A stretch of 64,000 nucleotides of DNA from Arthrobacter oryzae (GCF_030812315.1 NZ_JAUSSM010000012.1:1-64000), one strand, 5' to 3'; positions 50,222 through 58,773 are shown, counted from the first letter of the stretch. Numbers and translations: made by a program. Notes: a model not told the origin generated them from the sequence alone.

Positions 50222-50854
50222 ATGACTGATATTTCTGCAAAGCAGACGTTGCACCACGGCAAGAAGAGCTGGCGTGTGGTGGACATTGTTGTTGCCGCGT
50301 TGATCGCCGTTGCCGGCGGCGTTATCTTCTGGGCCTGGTCCCAGGGTGCCGCCGCAGTTTCGCCCCCCATCAACGCGGTCTACCCGCCGCTGACCGGCCT
50401 CATCGCCGGTGGCTGGATGATTCCCGCGGTCCTGGGCATGCTGATCATCCGCAAACCGGGCGCTGCCCTCTTCTGCGAAACGGTGGCTGCCACCGGTGAG
50501 CTGATCATGGGCTCGCAGTACGGCGCGTCGGTGCTGTTCTCCGGCTTCGTGCAGGGCCTCGGCGCGGAAATCATCTTCGCCGTGTTTGTCTACAAGAAGT
50601 TCAACCTGCCCGTGTCGCTGCTGGCCGGTGCCGCGGCGGGCCTCTTCTGCGGACTCAACGATTCGTTCGCGCCGTGGGGCTGGAACATCGCCTACGCCGC
50701 CGGTGACAAGCTGGCCTACATCATCTTCACCGCCATCTCGGGCGCCATCATTGCCGGGGCGCTGTCCTGGATCGCCACCCGCGGCCTGGCCAGGACCGGC
50801 GTGCTGAGCTCCTTCGCTTCCCGCAAGGCAGCCACGGAGCCCGTCTTCTCCTGA
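50222..50854 (+). CDS. ykoE: ECF thiamine/HMP transporter S component (YkoE-like)
   Basis: A 210-residue substrate-binding membrane component. YkoE-family features are VVDIVVAALIAVAGGVIFWAWSQGA, INAVYPPLTGLIAGGWMIPAVLGMLIIRKPGAALFCETVAATGELIMGSQYGASVLFSGFVQGLGAEIIFAVF and NDSFAPWGWNIAYAAGDKLAYIIF. About five or six helices are present. ATG 50222 follows an excellent AGGAGG ribosome binding site. It lies directly behind the TPP riboswitch, so it takes up thiamine or the hydroxymethylpyrimidine moiety. The ATPase and T component follow in the same operon. Confidence 0.94.
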   Translation: MTDISAKQTLHHGKKSWRVVDIVVAALIAVAGGVIFWAWSQGAAAVSPPINAVYPPLTGLIAGGWMIPAVLGMLIIRKPGAALFCETVAATGELIMGSQYGASVLFSGFVQGLGAEIIFAVFVYKKFNLPVSLLAGAAAGLFCGLNDSFAPWGWNIAYAAGDKLAYIIFTAISGAIIAGALSWIATRGLARTGVLSSFASRKAATEPVFS

Positions 50855-50870
50855 TGACTGCACACCGCTC

Positions 50871-52508
50871 ATGACGTCTTCCGACACCGTCCGCCCCGCA
50901 GCGGTCACGGCACGGGGCTGGGGCTGGCGGCACGCCGGCCGGACCCAGCCGGCCGTCCATGGCCTCGACCTGGACATTCAGCCCGGCGAACGCGTACTGC
51001 TCCTTGGCCCCTCCGGTGCAGGCAAATCCACGCTCCTGCATGCCCTTGCCGGAGTGCTCGGTGACAGCGATGCCGGCGCCCATCATGGAGACACCGCGGA
51101 CGCCGAGGACTCCGACGAGGCCGGTGCCCTGCTGATCGACGGCGCCCCGCCGCGGGCCCAGCGCGGGCGTGCCGGCCTGATGCAGCAGGACCCCGAGACA
51201 CAGGTGGTCCTCTCCCGGCTGGGGGACGACGTCGCCTTCGGCGCCGAAAACCTGTCCGTGCCCCGCGTGGATATCTGGAAGCGGGTGGGGGAGGCGCTCG
51301 ACGACGTCGGGCTGGCTCACCTGCCGCTGGACCACCCGACGTCGGCCCTATCTGGCGGGCAGAAGCAGCGCCTGGCGCTCGCCGGCATCCTCGCCATGCG
51401 CCCGGGGCTGCTCCTCCTGGACGAACCCACCGCCAACCTCGACCCTGCCGGCGTCCTGGAGGTCCGCGACGCCGTGGGCCGGTGCCTGGACAAGACCGGG
51501 GCAACGCTGGTGGTGGTGGAGCACCGTGTGGGCGTTTGGAAGGACCTTGTGGACCGGATCGTGGTGCTGCAGCCGGGATCGGCCACGGACTCCGCGGTGC
51601 TCCTGGACGGGGCCCCGGACCAGGTCCTGGCGCAGGCGCGGGACATGCTCGTGGCGGCCGGTGTCTGGGTGCCCGGGTATGTGCCCGCCACCCGGACGCG
51701 CTCCGGTGCCGCGGCCCCCGCGGGCGTGACCGGCTCCGGCGTGTCCGGCTCGGGCGTGCCCGGCTCCGGGAACCTCCTGCTGGCAGCTGAGGCGCTGGCC
51801 GTCTCCCGTGAAAGGCCCCGCCGCCGGCGCTTCAAGGCCGTTCCCCCGGTCCCGGTTCAGTCCGGCATCACTGCGCAGGTCCGGGCCGGACGGGCGCTGA
51901 CCATCACGGGACCCAACGGTTCCGGAAAGTCCACGTTTGCCCTGACGATTGCCGGACTGCTCCAGCCGGTGGCAGGCAAGGTGTCTGCAACGGTTGACCT
52001 TAGCGACGGCGCCGGAATCGACCCGTACAAATGGAAGGCGGAGCAGTTGATCTCCCGGATCGGAACCGTGTTCCAGGAACCGGAGCACCAGTTCGTCACC
52101 GGCCGGGTGCTGGACGAGCTGATGTTCGGCCCGCGGCACCTCGGTCATGGCGAGGAACGCGTGGACGAACTGCTGGAGCGCCTCCGGCTGACCAAACTGG
52201 TTGATGCCAATCCCTACACCCTCTCGGGCGGCGAGAAGCGCAGGCTGTCCGTGGCCACTGTCCTGGCCGCACACCCCAGGGTGCTGATCCTGGATGAACC
52301 CACGTTCGGCCAGGACGCCAACACGTGGGCGGAGCTGGCGTCCTTCCTCTCGGAACTCCTCGACGCCGGCACCGCCGTGGTGTCCGTGACCCACGACCAG
52401 GAGTTCAGCGACGTCCTGGGCGGCACCGAGCTGAAACTTGGCGCGCCCGAACTCAATCTCGCTGCGCGGGAGCCCGGCCCGCGCAATCCCGAGGTGGCCG
52501 CGCCATGA
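50871..52508 (+). CDS. ykoD: ECF transporter tandem ATPase (YkoD-like)
   Basis: A 545-residue protein with two ABC ATPase domains. Domain 1 has Walker A GPSGAGKS (46-53), signature LSGGQKQRLALAG and Walker B LLLLDEPTANLDP. Domain 2 has Walker A GPNGSGKS (about 347-354), signature LSGGEKRRLSVATVLAAHP and LILDEPTFGQD. A Gly/Ser/Val linker (TGSGVSGSGVPGSG) joins them. Both sites look intact. It energises the YkoE-type S component with the YkoC-type T component. Its stop overlaps the next start by 4 bp. Confidence 0.94.
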   Translation: MTSSDTVRPAAVTARGWGWRHAGRTQPAVHGLDLDIQPGERVLLLGPSGAGKSTLLHALAGVLGDSDAGAHHGDTADAEDSDEAGALLIDGAPPRAQRGRAGLMQQDPETQVVLSRLGDDVAFGAENLSVPRVDIWKRVGEALDDVGLAHLPLDHPTSALSGGQKQRLALAGILAMRPGLLLLDEPTANLDPAGVLEVRDAVGRCLDKTGATLVVVEHRVGVWKDLVDRIVVLQPGSATDSAVLLDGAPDQVLAQARDMLVAAGVWVPGYVPATRTRSGAAAPAGVTGSGVSGSGVPGSGNLLLAAEALAVSRERPRRRRFKAVPPVPVQSGITAQVRAGRALTITGPNGSGKSTFALTIAGLLQPVAGKVSATVDLSDGAGIDPYKWKAEQLISRIGTVFQEPEHQFVTGRVLDELMFGPRHLGHGEERVDELLERLRLTKLVDANPYTLSGGEKRRLSVATVLAAHPRVLILDEPTFGQDANTWAELASFLSELLDAGTAVVSVTHDQEFSDVLGGTELKLGAPELNLAAREPGPRNPEVAAP

Positions 52509-53308
52509 GGGAAGCGTTGACCCTGCACGCCAACCATGCCCTGCTCACCAGGGCCAATCCGCTGGCCAAGTTCGGCGTCGTGATGCTCATGACCGTGGTG
52601 CTGGCGCTGTCCATCGACTGGGTGTCCGCCTCCGTGGCGCTGGCCTTCGAGCTGCTGCTGTTCCCATTGGCCGGTCTCACCGTCGCGCTGTTGTGGCAGC
52701 GAGGGTGGCCGCTGATCGTGGCGGCGGCACTGGGCGGCTGGAGCACCTCGATCCTGGCGCCGGACACCGGAAAGATCCTGGTCGACGTCGGCATCTGGTC
52801 CATCAGTGAAGGCTCGCTGGAGCTGGGGCTGGGATTCCTGCTGCGGGGACTGGCGATCGCCCTTCCTGCGGTGCTGCTGATGAGCTGCACGGACCCCACG
52901 GACCTGGCGGATGCACTGGCCCAGAAGGCGAAGCTGCCGCACCGGTTTGTCCTCGGCACCCTGGCTGCAATGCGGCTCGTAGGGCTGATGGCCGAGGAAT
53001 GGCAGACGATCGGCATGGCCCGGCGTGCCCGCGGCGTGGGCTCGCACGGGACTCCCGCGCAGCGCCTTCGGGCAACGCTCGGGCAGAGCTTCGGCCTCCT
53101 GGTGCAGGCCATCCGGCGTGCTTCACGGCTCGCGGTCACGATGGAGGCGCGCGGCTTTGGCGGAGCGCAGCGCACCTGGGCGCGCGAATCGACGTACAGC
53201 GCGCTGGACATCTGGGTGGTCCTCGGCGGGCTCCTCATTGCCGCCGCGGCCGTCTCCGCGGCAGTCGGCGCGGGGACCTGGAACATGGTGTTCCTCGAGC
53301 AGCAATAG
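52505..53308 (+). CDS. ykoC: ECF transporter T component (YkoC-like)
   Basis: A 267-residue energy-coupling transmembrane protein (CbiQ/EcfT fold) from ATG 52505. NPLAKFGVVMLMTVVLALSIDW is the conserved beginning. The coupling region has the two Ala-Arg-Gly motifs, MARRARGVGS and TMEARGFGG, which dock on the ATPase. About five membrane segments are seen. It completes the YkoEDC cassette under TPP riboswitch control and ends 33 bp before the converging lipoprotein gene. Confidence 0.93.
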   Translation: MREALTLHANHALLTRANPLAKFGVVMLMTVVLALSIDWVSASVALAFELLLFPLAGLTVALLWQRGWPLIVAAALGGWSTSILAPDTGKILVDVGIWSISEGSLELGLGFLLRGLAIALPAVLLMSCTDPTDLADALAQKAKLPHRFVLGTLAAMRLVGLMAEEWQTIGMARRARGVGSHGTPAQRLRATLGQSFGLLVQAIRRASRLAVTMEARGFGGAQRTWARESTYSALDIWVVLGGLLIAAAAVSAAVGAGTWNMVFLEQQ

Positions 53309-53341
53309 GCGGATTAAAGAAGGCTGCTTTTCCCACGTGCG

Positions 53342-53800
53342 CTATTCGCGCCAATTGAGGAATCCCGTCTGGCCATCCAACGGCGTAAGCACGACGTCGC
53401 GCCCATACTTCTTCTTTGCATCCTCACCGAAGAAGGCATCCGGAATAATACGAATGGCCTTGGCGACCTTGCCGTCCTTGAGGAAGATGAACAACGCCGG
53501 GGAACCCGTGTAGCGGTTCTCCCTCGTGACCGCCTCGCCGAACGCTGCCTCAATGTCTTTCGCGGGTGTCCCCTCGGTGACGAAGCCGGCCTCGTCCCAG
53601 TCAAAGTCGGTGGCATCGGCCAACCTCAGCTCTGTGCCCGCGGTCGCCGCTTCCAGCACCCGGCTGTTCAGATTTTCGTTTCCTTCAGGCATCGTGGTTC
53701 CTCCAGGGGAGCAGGCGCCAAGGGCGCACGTCAGGACAAGCGAGAGCAGAACCAGGAAAAAGGTTCGGGGTTTGGACCGCTGCGCAGACCGGTTCATCAC
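53342..53800 (-). CDS. Small lipoprotein, possible immunity protein
   Basis: A 152-residue lipoprotein with a signal peptide and lipobox LGAC (Cys30). The mature domain (about 45-152) reads TELRLADATDFDWDEAGFVTEGTPAKDIEAAFGE, then RYTGSPALFIFLKDGKVAKAIRIIPDAFF and YGRDVVLTPLDGQTGFLNWRE; I know this pattern only from uncharacterised actinobacterial lipoproteins. Its ATG overlaps the stop of the WXG100-like gene by 4 bp, so the two are translationally coupled. A membrane-anchored protein coupled to a probable secreted toxin could be its immunity factor; that is inference. It converges on the ykoC gene. Confidence 0.8.
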   Translation of the reverse strand: MMNRSAQRSKPRTFFLVLLSLVLTCALGACSPGGTTMPEGNENLNSRVLEAATAGTELRLADATDFDWDEAGFVTEGTPAKDIEAAFGEAVTRENRYTGSPALFIFLKDGKVAKAIRIIPDAFFGEDAKKKYGRDVVLTPLDGQTGFLNWRE

Positions 53801-54744
53801 GACGTCGTCCGGGATTCGTCGTTGAACTCCGGGTCATGGCCTGGAGCGGGCTCAGCGTTGTTCGCGTCGCCCGTTTGGTCCATGGGAATTTCGTTCGATG
53901 GACGCGGCAGCATGTCCTGTCCGACCACCACGGTTTCACCGCTCCGGACGGCCTGCTCGATCAGGCCAGCAAGCTCTTCGGTGCTGGCGTCCGGGTTTGC
54001 CACGGCTATGTTCCTGCCCACCTCGTAGTTGTACAGGTCCATGGCCTCGCGGGGTGCGGGGTTGCCGGGGAGCTGTTCGTGTGCGGTGGCGTAGTCTTCC
54101 GCCCACTCCGCACCGTATTCCTTTACCATCAGGGCGTTCCAGTAGGCATGCCGGAAGGCGTCGTTCTGGTCATCGTTCCGATCGGGGCTGGGGAATCGTT
54201 CATCGGCTGCATTGAAGGCGTCGTCGTGGATGTCCTTGAAGGCCTTTATTTCAAACGGGCCGAGGCCATTTAGCATTTCGGCCTCTTTCTCCGTGACATC
54301 AACTTGGTCCACCGCAAGCCGCAGAGGGTCCCAGTCCGAGGGCCACTCGGTGGTCTCCGCGTCGCTGACCTGATACTTCTCAAGGATTTCCTCAGGGGTG
54401 GGCCCGGACGGCTGTGTCAGGGTGGAGGCGGGTGCCCCCATGCTGCCGGCCCCGGAGAATGCCGAATGCACCGAAGCTGTCGCAGATGCGGAACTCTGCT
54501 CGTCGGCATTGAGCGCCGCGCGCTTGGAGGCCTCCTCGAGGCCCTGCGAGGCTCTCTCGATCAAGGGCCGGAGTCGACTCTGCCAGTCTGCAGCGAACTC
54601 CCTGGCGTCGTGCCCCTCCCAGTAATTGCCCTGTGCGATCACCGAGTCCAGTTCGTTTGCCTTGCTGGCGAGCCGCGCAGCCCCTGCTTTCAGGGACTTC
54701 GACAGTAATATCAGATGCTCGACGTCCGCGCCGTACAAGCCCAT
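53797..54744 (-). CDS. WXG100-like protein with C-terminal DUF6973-like domain
   Basis: A 315-residue protein from ATG 54744. Residues about 1-95 form a WXG100-like helical hairpin with the turn W42-E43-G44 (NYWEGHDAREFAADWQSRLRPLIERASQGLEEASKR), a type VII secretion target signature. After a Ser/Ala/Pro linker the C-terminal domain (about 165-270) has PDRNDDQNDAFRHAYWNALMVKEYGAEWAEDYATAHEQLPG, then REAMDLYNYEVGRNIA, resembling DUF6973-type domains. The conserved His, Asp and Glu look enzymatic. No ESX secretion genes are in the window. It is coupled to the lipoprotein gene. A role as a polymorphic toxin or cell-surface enzyme is suggested but unproven. Confidence 0.75.
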   Translation of the reverse strand: MGLYGADVEHLILLSKSLKAGAARLASKANELDSVIAQGNYWEGHDAREFAADWQSRLRPLIERASQGLEEASKRAALNADEQSSASATASVHSAFSGAGSMGAPASTLTQPSGPTPEEILEKYQVSDAETTEWPSDWDPLRLAVDQVDVTEKEAEMLNGLGPFEIKAFKDIHDDAFNAADERFPSPDRNDDQNDAFRHAYWNALMVKEYGAEWAEDYATAHEQLPGNPAPREAMDLYNYEVGRNIAVANPDASTEELAGLIEQAVRSGETVVVGQDMLPRPSNEIPMDQTGDANNAEPAPGHDPEFNDESRTTS

Positions 54745-54942
54745 CCTTCCCCCTAGAAATGTTCTCCCTTCATCCTGCTGCACGGCGGCCTGGCGGGCAA
54801 TGGGGACAACTATCCGGAGCCCATCGGACCCGTGGTCCGCGCAACCCCCTCGCATATCGCACGAAGTGGATATTCCGTGAGTTCAAACGCAGTTTACGGC
54901 GTTTCGCGTGGCCTAATAGCTCATGCGTGATATTTTTTTCGT

Positions 54943-56466
54943 ATGACTCAAGAGACAGCTGAACACGTAGGCCTGCTGCTCCGCGATGCCCGCGGAGAAA
55001 AAGGCTGGACCCAGGGGCAGCTGGCGGCGGAACTGGGAACCAGCCAGAGCGCCATTGCCCGGATGGAACAGGGCAAGCAGAACCTCAGCCTGAAGATGAT
55101 CCAGCGGCTCGAAGCAATTGTGGGCCGCAGCATCGTCAAAGTGGGCCGGCCGCAGATGACGCACCTCCGGGTGGAGGGCGGCCACACCCTGTCCGGGACC
55201 GTGGACGTCAACACCAGCAAGAACGCCGGCGTCGCCCTTCTCTGTGCCAGCCTCATCAACCGCGGCACCACCACCCTGCGCCGGCTTGCCCGGATCGAGG
55301 AAGTGAACCGGATCGTCGAGGTCCTGACGAGCATCGGCGTCGAATGCACGTGGCTCAACGCCAACGATCTGCAGATCCGCCGCCCGGCCGTCCTGGACCT
55401 GGACTCCATGGATGTCGAAGCTGCCCGCCGCACCCGCAGCGTGATCATGCTGCTGGGGCCGCTCCTGGACGAGTCGGCAGAGTACCGGCTTCCGTACGCA
55501 GGCGGCTGCGACCTGGGCACCAGGACCGTTGAGCCGCACATGCAGGCCCTTCGCCAGTTCGGCCTGTCCGTGGAAGCCAAGTCCGGCTTCTATTCAGTGC
55601 AGGCACCGCCGGCCGACGGCGACAACCGCACCTTCGTGCTGAGCGAACGCGGTGACACAGTCACCGAAAACGCCATCATGGCGGCGGCGCACCGCCGCGG
55701 CACGACGATCATCCGCAACGCCAGCCCCAATTACATGGTCCAGGACCTCTGCTTCTACCTGCAGCGGCTGGGTGTCGTGATCGACGGGGTGGGAACCACC
55801 ACCCTGAAGATCACCGGGTTGCCGTCCATCGACGTCGACATCGAATACTTCCCGTCCGAGGACCCCATCGAAGCGATGAGCCTCATCACGGCCGGTATCG
55901 TGACCAATTCCGAGGTGACCATCCGTCGGGTCCCCATCGAGTTCATGGAGATCGAACTCGCCACGCTGGAACAGATGGGCCAGGCACTGGAGATTTCCGG
56001 GGAATACTTTGCCCGCAACGGACGCACCCGGCTGGTGGACGTCACCACGAAGCCCTCTGCGCTGCATGCCCCCGCGGACAAGATCCACCCCATGCCGTTC
56101 CCCGGCCTGAACATCGACAACCTGCCGTTCTTTGCCGTCATTGCCGGCAACGCCGAGGGCCAGACGATGATCCACGACTGGGTCTACGAGAACCGTGCGA
56201 TCTACCTGACTGAGCTGAACAAGCTCGGAGCCCGCGTCCAGCTGCTGGATCCGCACCGGATCTATGTGAACGGCCCCACGCGGTGGCGCGCCGCAGAGGT
56301 GGGCTGCCCGCCGGCACTGCGGCCGGCCGCTTGCATCCTGCTGGCCATGCTGGCAGCCCGCGGAGTATCCGAGCTGCGTAACATCTACGTGATCGAGCGT
56401 GGCTACGAGGACCTGGCCGAGCGGCTTAACACCATCGGCGCGAAGATCGAGTACTTCCAGGACTGA
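54943..56466 (+). CDS. HTH-MurA fusion (UDP-GlcNAc 1-carboxyvinyltransferase-like)
   Basis: A 507-residue fusion. Residues 8-62 are an XRE-type HTH (LLLRDARGEKGWTQGQLAAELGTSQSAIARMEQGKQNLSLKMIQRLEAIVG). Residues about 75-507 are an EPSP synthase/MurA fold: K93-N94 in TSKNAG, R165 in RRTRS, C189 in YAGGCDLGTRTVEPH (the fosfomycin-target cysteine), D392 in PGLNIDNLP, and RGYEDLAERLNTIGAKIE. The usual SGAKNAAL is altered to NTSKNAGVALL and GARP to GTRT. It may be a second MurA with DNA-binding control, or a regulator that senses UDP-sugars. The downstream YbdK gene starts 110 bp later. Confidence 0.9.
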   Translation: MTQETAEHVGLLLRDARGEKGWTQGQLAAELGTSQSAIARMEQGKQNLSLKMIQRLEAIVGRSIVKVGRPQMTHLRVEGGHTLSGTVDVNTSKNAGVALLCASLINRGTTTLRRLARIEEVNRIVEVLTSIGVECTWLNANDLQIRRPAVLDLDSMDVEAARRTRSVIMLLGPLLDESAEYRLPYAGGCDLGTRTVEPHMQALRQFGLSVEAKSGFYSVQAPPADGDNRTFVLSERGDTVTENAIMAAAHRRGTTIIRNASPNYMVQDLCFYLQRLGVVIDGVGTTTLKITGLPSIDVDIEYFPSEDPIEAMSLITAGIVTNSEVTIRRVPIEFMEIELATLEQMGQALEISGEYFARNGRTRLVDVTTKPSALHAPADKIHPMPFPGLNIDNLPFFAVIAGNAEGQTMIHDWVYENRAIYLTELNKLGARVQLLDPHRIYVNGPTRWRAAEVGCPPALRPAACILLAMLAARGVSELRNIYVIERGYEDLAERLNTIGAKIEYFQD

Positions 56467-56576
56467 TCGCGTCACGCTCGCGGACGTGCTGCACGGCGCG
56501 TTCGCGGGAGTGCCCGGTTCATTAGCTTCCGTTACGGAGCCTGTCTAACGCGGCGTCACGGGCGCACAATGTATGC

Positions 56577-57839
56577 ATGCGAACTTTCGGGGTTGAGGAA
56601 GAGCTGCTGATCGTGGACCCCGTGACCGGGGAGCCGCTGGCGCTGGCGGACGCCCTCCTGACAGGGCGGAAGCTCGCGGCCGACGACGCCCCGGACAAGC
56701 CGCGGATTCCGGATCCCCATGACTCAACGCATGACTCAACGCATGACCCAACGCATGACCCAACGAACGACGACGACGCCACCGGGCTGACGGCCGAGCT
56801 GAAACTTGAGCAGATCGAGACGCAGACACGGCCGTGCCTCGACTATGCGGAATTGCTCCATCAGATCCGCCAGGGCCGGGGCCTGGCTGACCGCGCCGCC
56901 AGGAAACACAGTGCCCGCGTGGCCGCGCTGGCAACATCGCCGATTGCCTCCACGACGCACACCACTCCGAACCCCCGCTACGCCACCATGCAGGAGCGGT
57001 TTGGGCTCACGGTCTATGAACAGCTGACCTGCGGGTTCCACGTCCACACCTTCATCGAATCGCCCGAGGAGGGCGTGGCCGTCCTCGACCGGATCAGGGA
57101 CAAACTGGCGGTGCTGACGGCACTCAGCGCGAACTCGCCGTACTGGAACGGTGTGGAGACCGGCTTCGAGAGTTACCGCACGCAGGCCTGGAACCGCTGG
57201 CCGACGTCGGGGCCGTCCCAGATCTTCGGCACGCACTCCATGTACCGTCGCGTGGTCACCCGGCTGCTTGACAGCGGTGTGCTGCTGGACGAGGGGATGA
57301 TCTATTTCGACGCGCGGCTGTCCCGCAACCACCCCACCGTGGAGGTTCGTGTGGCAGACGTCTGCCTTGAGGCCGAGGACGCTGCGCTGATCGCTGTCCT
57401 GGTGCGCGGCCTGGTGGAGTCGGCAAGCAGGGAATGGCAGGCCGGGGTGGACCCCGCCCCTGTCCCCACCGTGCTCCTGCGAATGGCGGCGTGGCAGGCA
57501 AGCAACTGCGGGCTTCGCGGGGAGCTGCTCGATTTCGGCACGTTCCGCCCGGCTCCGGCTGAGGAAGTGGTTGAGGCGCTGGTGGACTTCGTGGCACCGG
57601 TTCTGGTGGAACAGGGCGAACTGGAATTGGCCCGGGAAGGCGTTCGCAGGATCCTGGACCGCGGGACCGGTTCGGAACAGCAGCGCCGTGCCATGCAGGA
57701 GGGACTCGTCGGCGCCCCTGATGCCGCCGCCGGGCTGGCCGCCGTCGTGGCGCACGCGGTGGAAGTCACCATGCGCCGGGCCGAAGACATCAACGCGCGC
57801 GAGCCGGCGCCGGTGCTGTTGCGCGTTCGGCAGTCCTGA
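56577..57839 (+). CDS. YbdK-family carboxylate-amine ligase (GCS2-like)
   Basis: A 420-residue member of the glutamate-cysteine ligase 2 family (YbdK). Markers are RTFGVEEELLIVDPVTGEPL at the start, LKLEQIETQTRPC, TPNPRYATMQERFGLTVYEQLTCGFHVHTFIESPEEGVAVLDRIRDKLAVLTALSANSPYWNG and SRNHPTVEVRVADVCLEAEDAALIAVLVRGLVE. Residues 48-63 are a low-complexity insert, HDSTHDSTHDPTHDPT, encoded by four 12-bp DNA repeats at 56718-56765 in frame. The natural product is uncertain; YbdK relatives have weak gamma-glutamylcysteine activity. Confidence 0.92.
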   Translation: MRTFGVEEELLIVDPVTGEPLALADALLTGRKLAADDAPDKPRIPDPHDSTHDSTHDPTHDPTNDDDATGLTAELKLEQIETQTRPCLDYAELLHQIRQGRGLADRAARKHSARVAALATSPIASTTHTTPNPRYATMQERFGLTVYEQLTCGFHVHTFIESPEEGVAVLDRIRDKLAVLTALSANSPYWNGVETGFESYRTQAWNRWPTSGPSQIFGTHSMYRRVVTRLLDSGVLLDEGMIYFDARLSRNHPTVEVRVADVCLEAEDAALIAVLVRGLVESASREWQAGVDPAPVPTVLLRMAAWQASNCGLRGELLDFGTFRPAPAEEVVEALVDFVAPVLVEQGELELAREGVRRILDRGTGSEQQRRAMQEGLVGAPDAAAGLAAVVAHAVEVTMRRAEDINAREPAPVLLRVRQS

Positions 57840-57867
57840 TCAGTTCCTACAACCCCCGGAGCGCGCC

Positions 57868-58191
57868 ATGGAAACCGAATTCGCCCAAGTCACCGGCCAT
57901 GATGTCACCACCATCACCTGCGTCTGCGGAAACACGGTGGGCGATGAGGGGCTGATCCAGGCCAACTCCGAAGGCATGCCTGTCCACCTCGGCGGGGCCA
58001 CGCCCGTGCCTGCCGGTCTGGCCGCATGGCCGTCGGACGAGGACCTCTACACGCTCTGCCCCGCCTGCGGCCGTGTCTACCACGACACCGTTATCGAAGA
58101 GACAGGAACCGCGCCGGTGGCCTTCACAGTGGATGTCGCCGCCGCGCCCGTAGCCGACGCCATCCGCATCCACTGGGAGCTCGATACCTAG
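57868..58191 (+). CDS. Small cysteine-rich (zinc-ribbon-like) protein
   Basis: A 107-residue protein from ATG 57868, 28 bp after the YbdK gene. Cysteines in CVCG (about 18-21) and CPAC (about 66-69, LYTLCPACGRVYHDT) suggest a zinc site. I recognise no family. It may be co-transcribed with the ligase. Its last 22 bases recur with one change at 58752-58773, after the following gene, suggesting a partial duplication. Confidence 0.75.
   Translation: METEFAQVTGHDVTTITCVCGNTVGDEGLIQANSEGMPVHLGGATPVPAGLAAWPSDEDLYTLCPACGRVYHDTVIEETGTAPVAFTVDVAAAPVADAIRIHWELDT
58168..58189 (+). repeat. Direct repeat, left copy
   Basis: The 22 bases ATCCACTGGGAGCTCGATACCT are given here only by position and ends (ATCCACTGG...GATACCT). 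They recur at 58752-58773 with one substitution (T to C). This copy encodes the end of the 107-residue protein. The two copies bracket the NTF2-like gene and its terminator. Confidence 0.75.
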
Positions 58192-58290
58192 GCCCTGCTG
58201 TAACCGGGATCCATCGACAAGCAAATTGGCCGGGAATAGCCTTAACCCGTCCGAGAATTACCCGGCGACGATGACGGAAAGGTGCCCGAA

Positions 58291-58683
58291 ATGGGAACCA
58301 AGGAGAATGCTGAACTGGTCCGGCGCGGATACGAGGCCTTCAGCGCGGGTGACATGGGAACCCTCGGCGAATTGTTCGCTGAGGATGCAATCTGGCACGC
58401 CTCCGGAGACGGTGTGCTCTCGGGAACGAAGGAGGGCCGCGATGCGATCCTGGCCTACTTCGGTGAACTGGGAACGCGTTCCGGAGGGAACCTGAAGGTG
58501 ACCGTTGAGGAGATCATCGCGGGGGAAACAAACACCGTCGCGGTGCAGCACAATCATGCGGAGAACGGCGGCAGGGCCCTGGACCAGGACGGAGCACTCG
58601 CGTTCCGGGTCCGTGACGGCAAGATCGCCGAGGTGCGGGAGTTCTTCCAGGACACCGCCAAGGGCGACGCGTTCTGGGCGTAG
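58291..58683 (+). CDS. SnoaL/NTF2-like protein
   Basis: A 130-residue NTF2-fold protein from ATG 58291 (AAAGG upstream; a GTG at 58282 is also in frame). The pattern ELVRRGYEAFSAGDMGTLGELFAEDAIWHASGDG, then FGELGTRSGGNLKVTVEEIIAGETNTVAVQHNHAENGGRAL and HAFRVRDGKIAEVREFFQDTA-like end (ALAFRVRDGKIAEVREFFQD) is typical of SnoaL-like stress or ketosteroid-isomerase-related proteins. The ligand is unknown. It is followed by a strong terminator and lies between two 22-bp direct repeats. Confidence 0.9.
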   Translation: MGTKENAELVRRGYEAFSAGDMGTLGELFAEDAIWHASGDGVLSGTKEGRDAILAYFGELGTRSGGNLKVTVEEIIAGETNTVAVQHNHAENGGRALDQDGALAFRVRDGKIAEVREFFQDTAKGDAFWA

Positions 58684-58697
58684 CCGAGGGGACGGGC

Positions 58698-58725
58698 AAG
58701 GAGGGCGCCGGTTGGCGCCCTCCTT
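58698..58725 (+). terminator. Terminator after NTF2-like gene
   Basis: A perfect 12-bp stem, AAGGAGGGCGCC / GGCGCCCTCCTT, with a GGTT loop starts 15 bp after the stop codon. Confidence 0.88.
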
Positions 58726-58751
58726 GGTAACCCTGGACTTCTGCTCTACAA

Positions 58752-58773
58752 ATCCACTGGGAGCCCGATACCT
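58752..58773 (+). repeat. Direct repeat, right copy
   Basis: This is the second copy of the 22-bp element at 58168-58189, 21 of 22 bases identical. Here it is non-coding, just before the converging lipoprotein gene, and looks like a remnant of the 3' end of a related gene. Confidence 0.7.
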
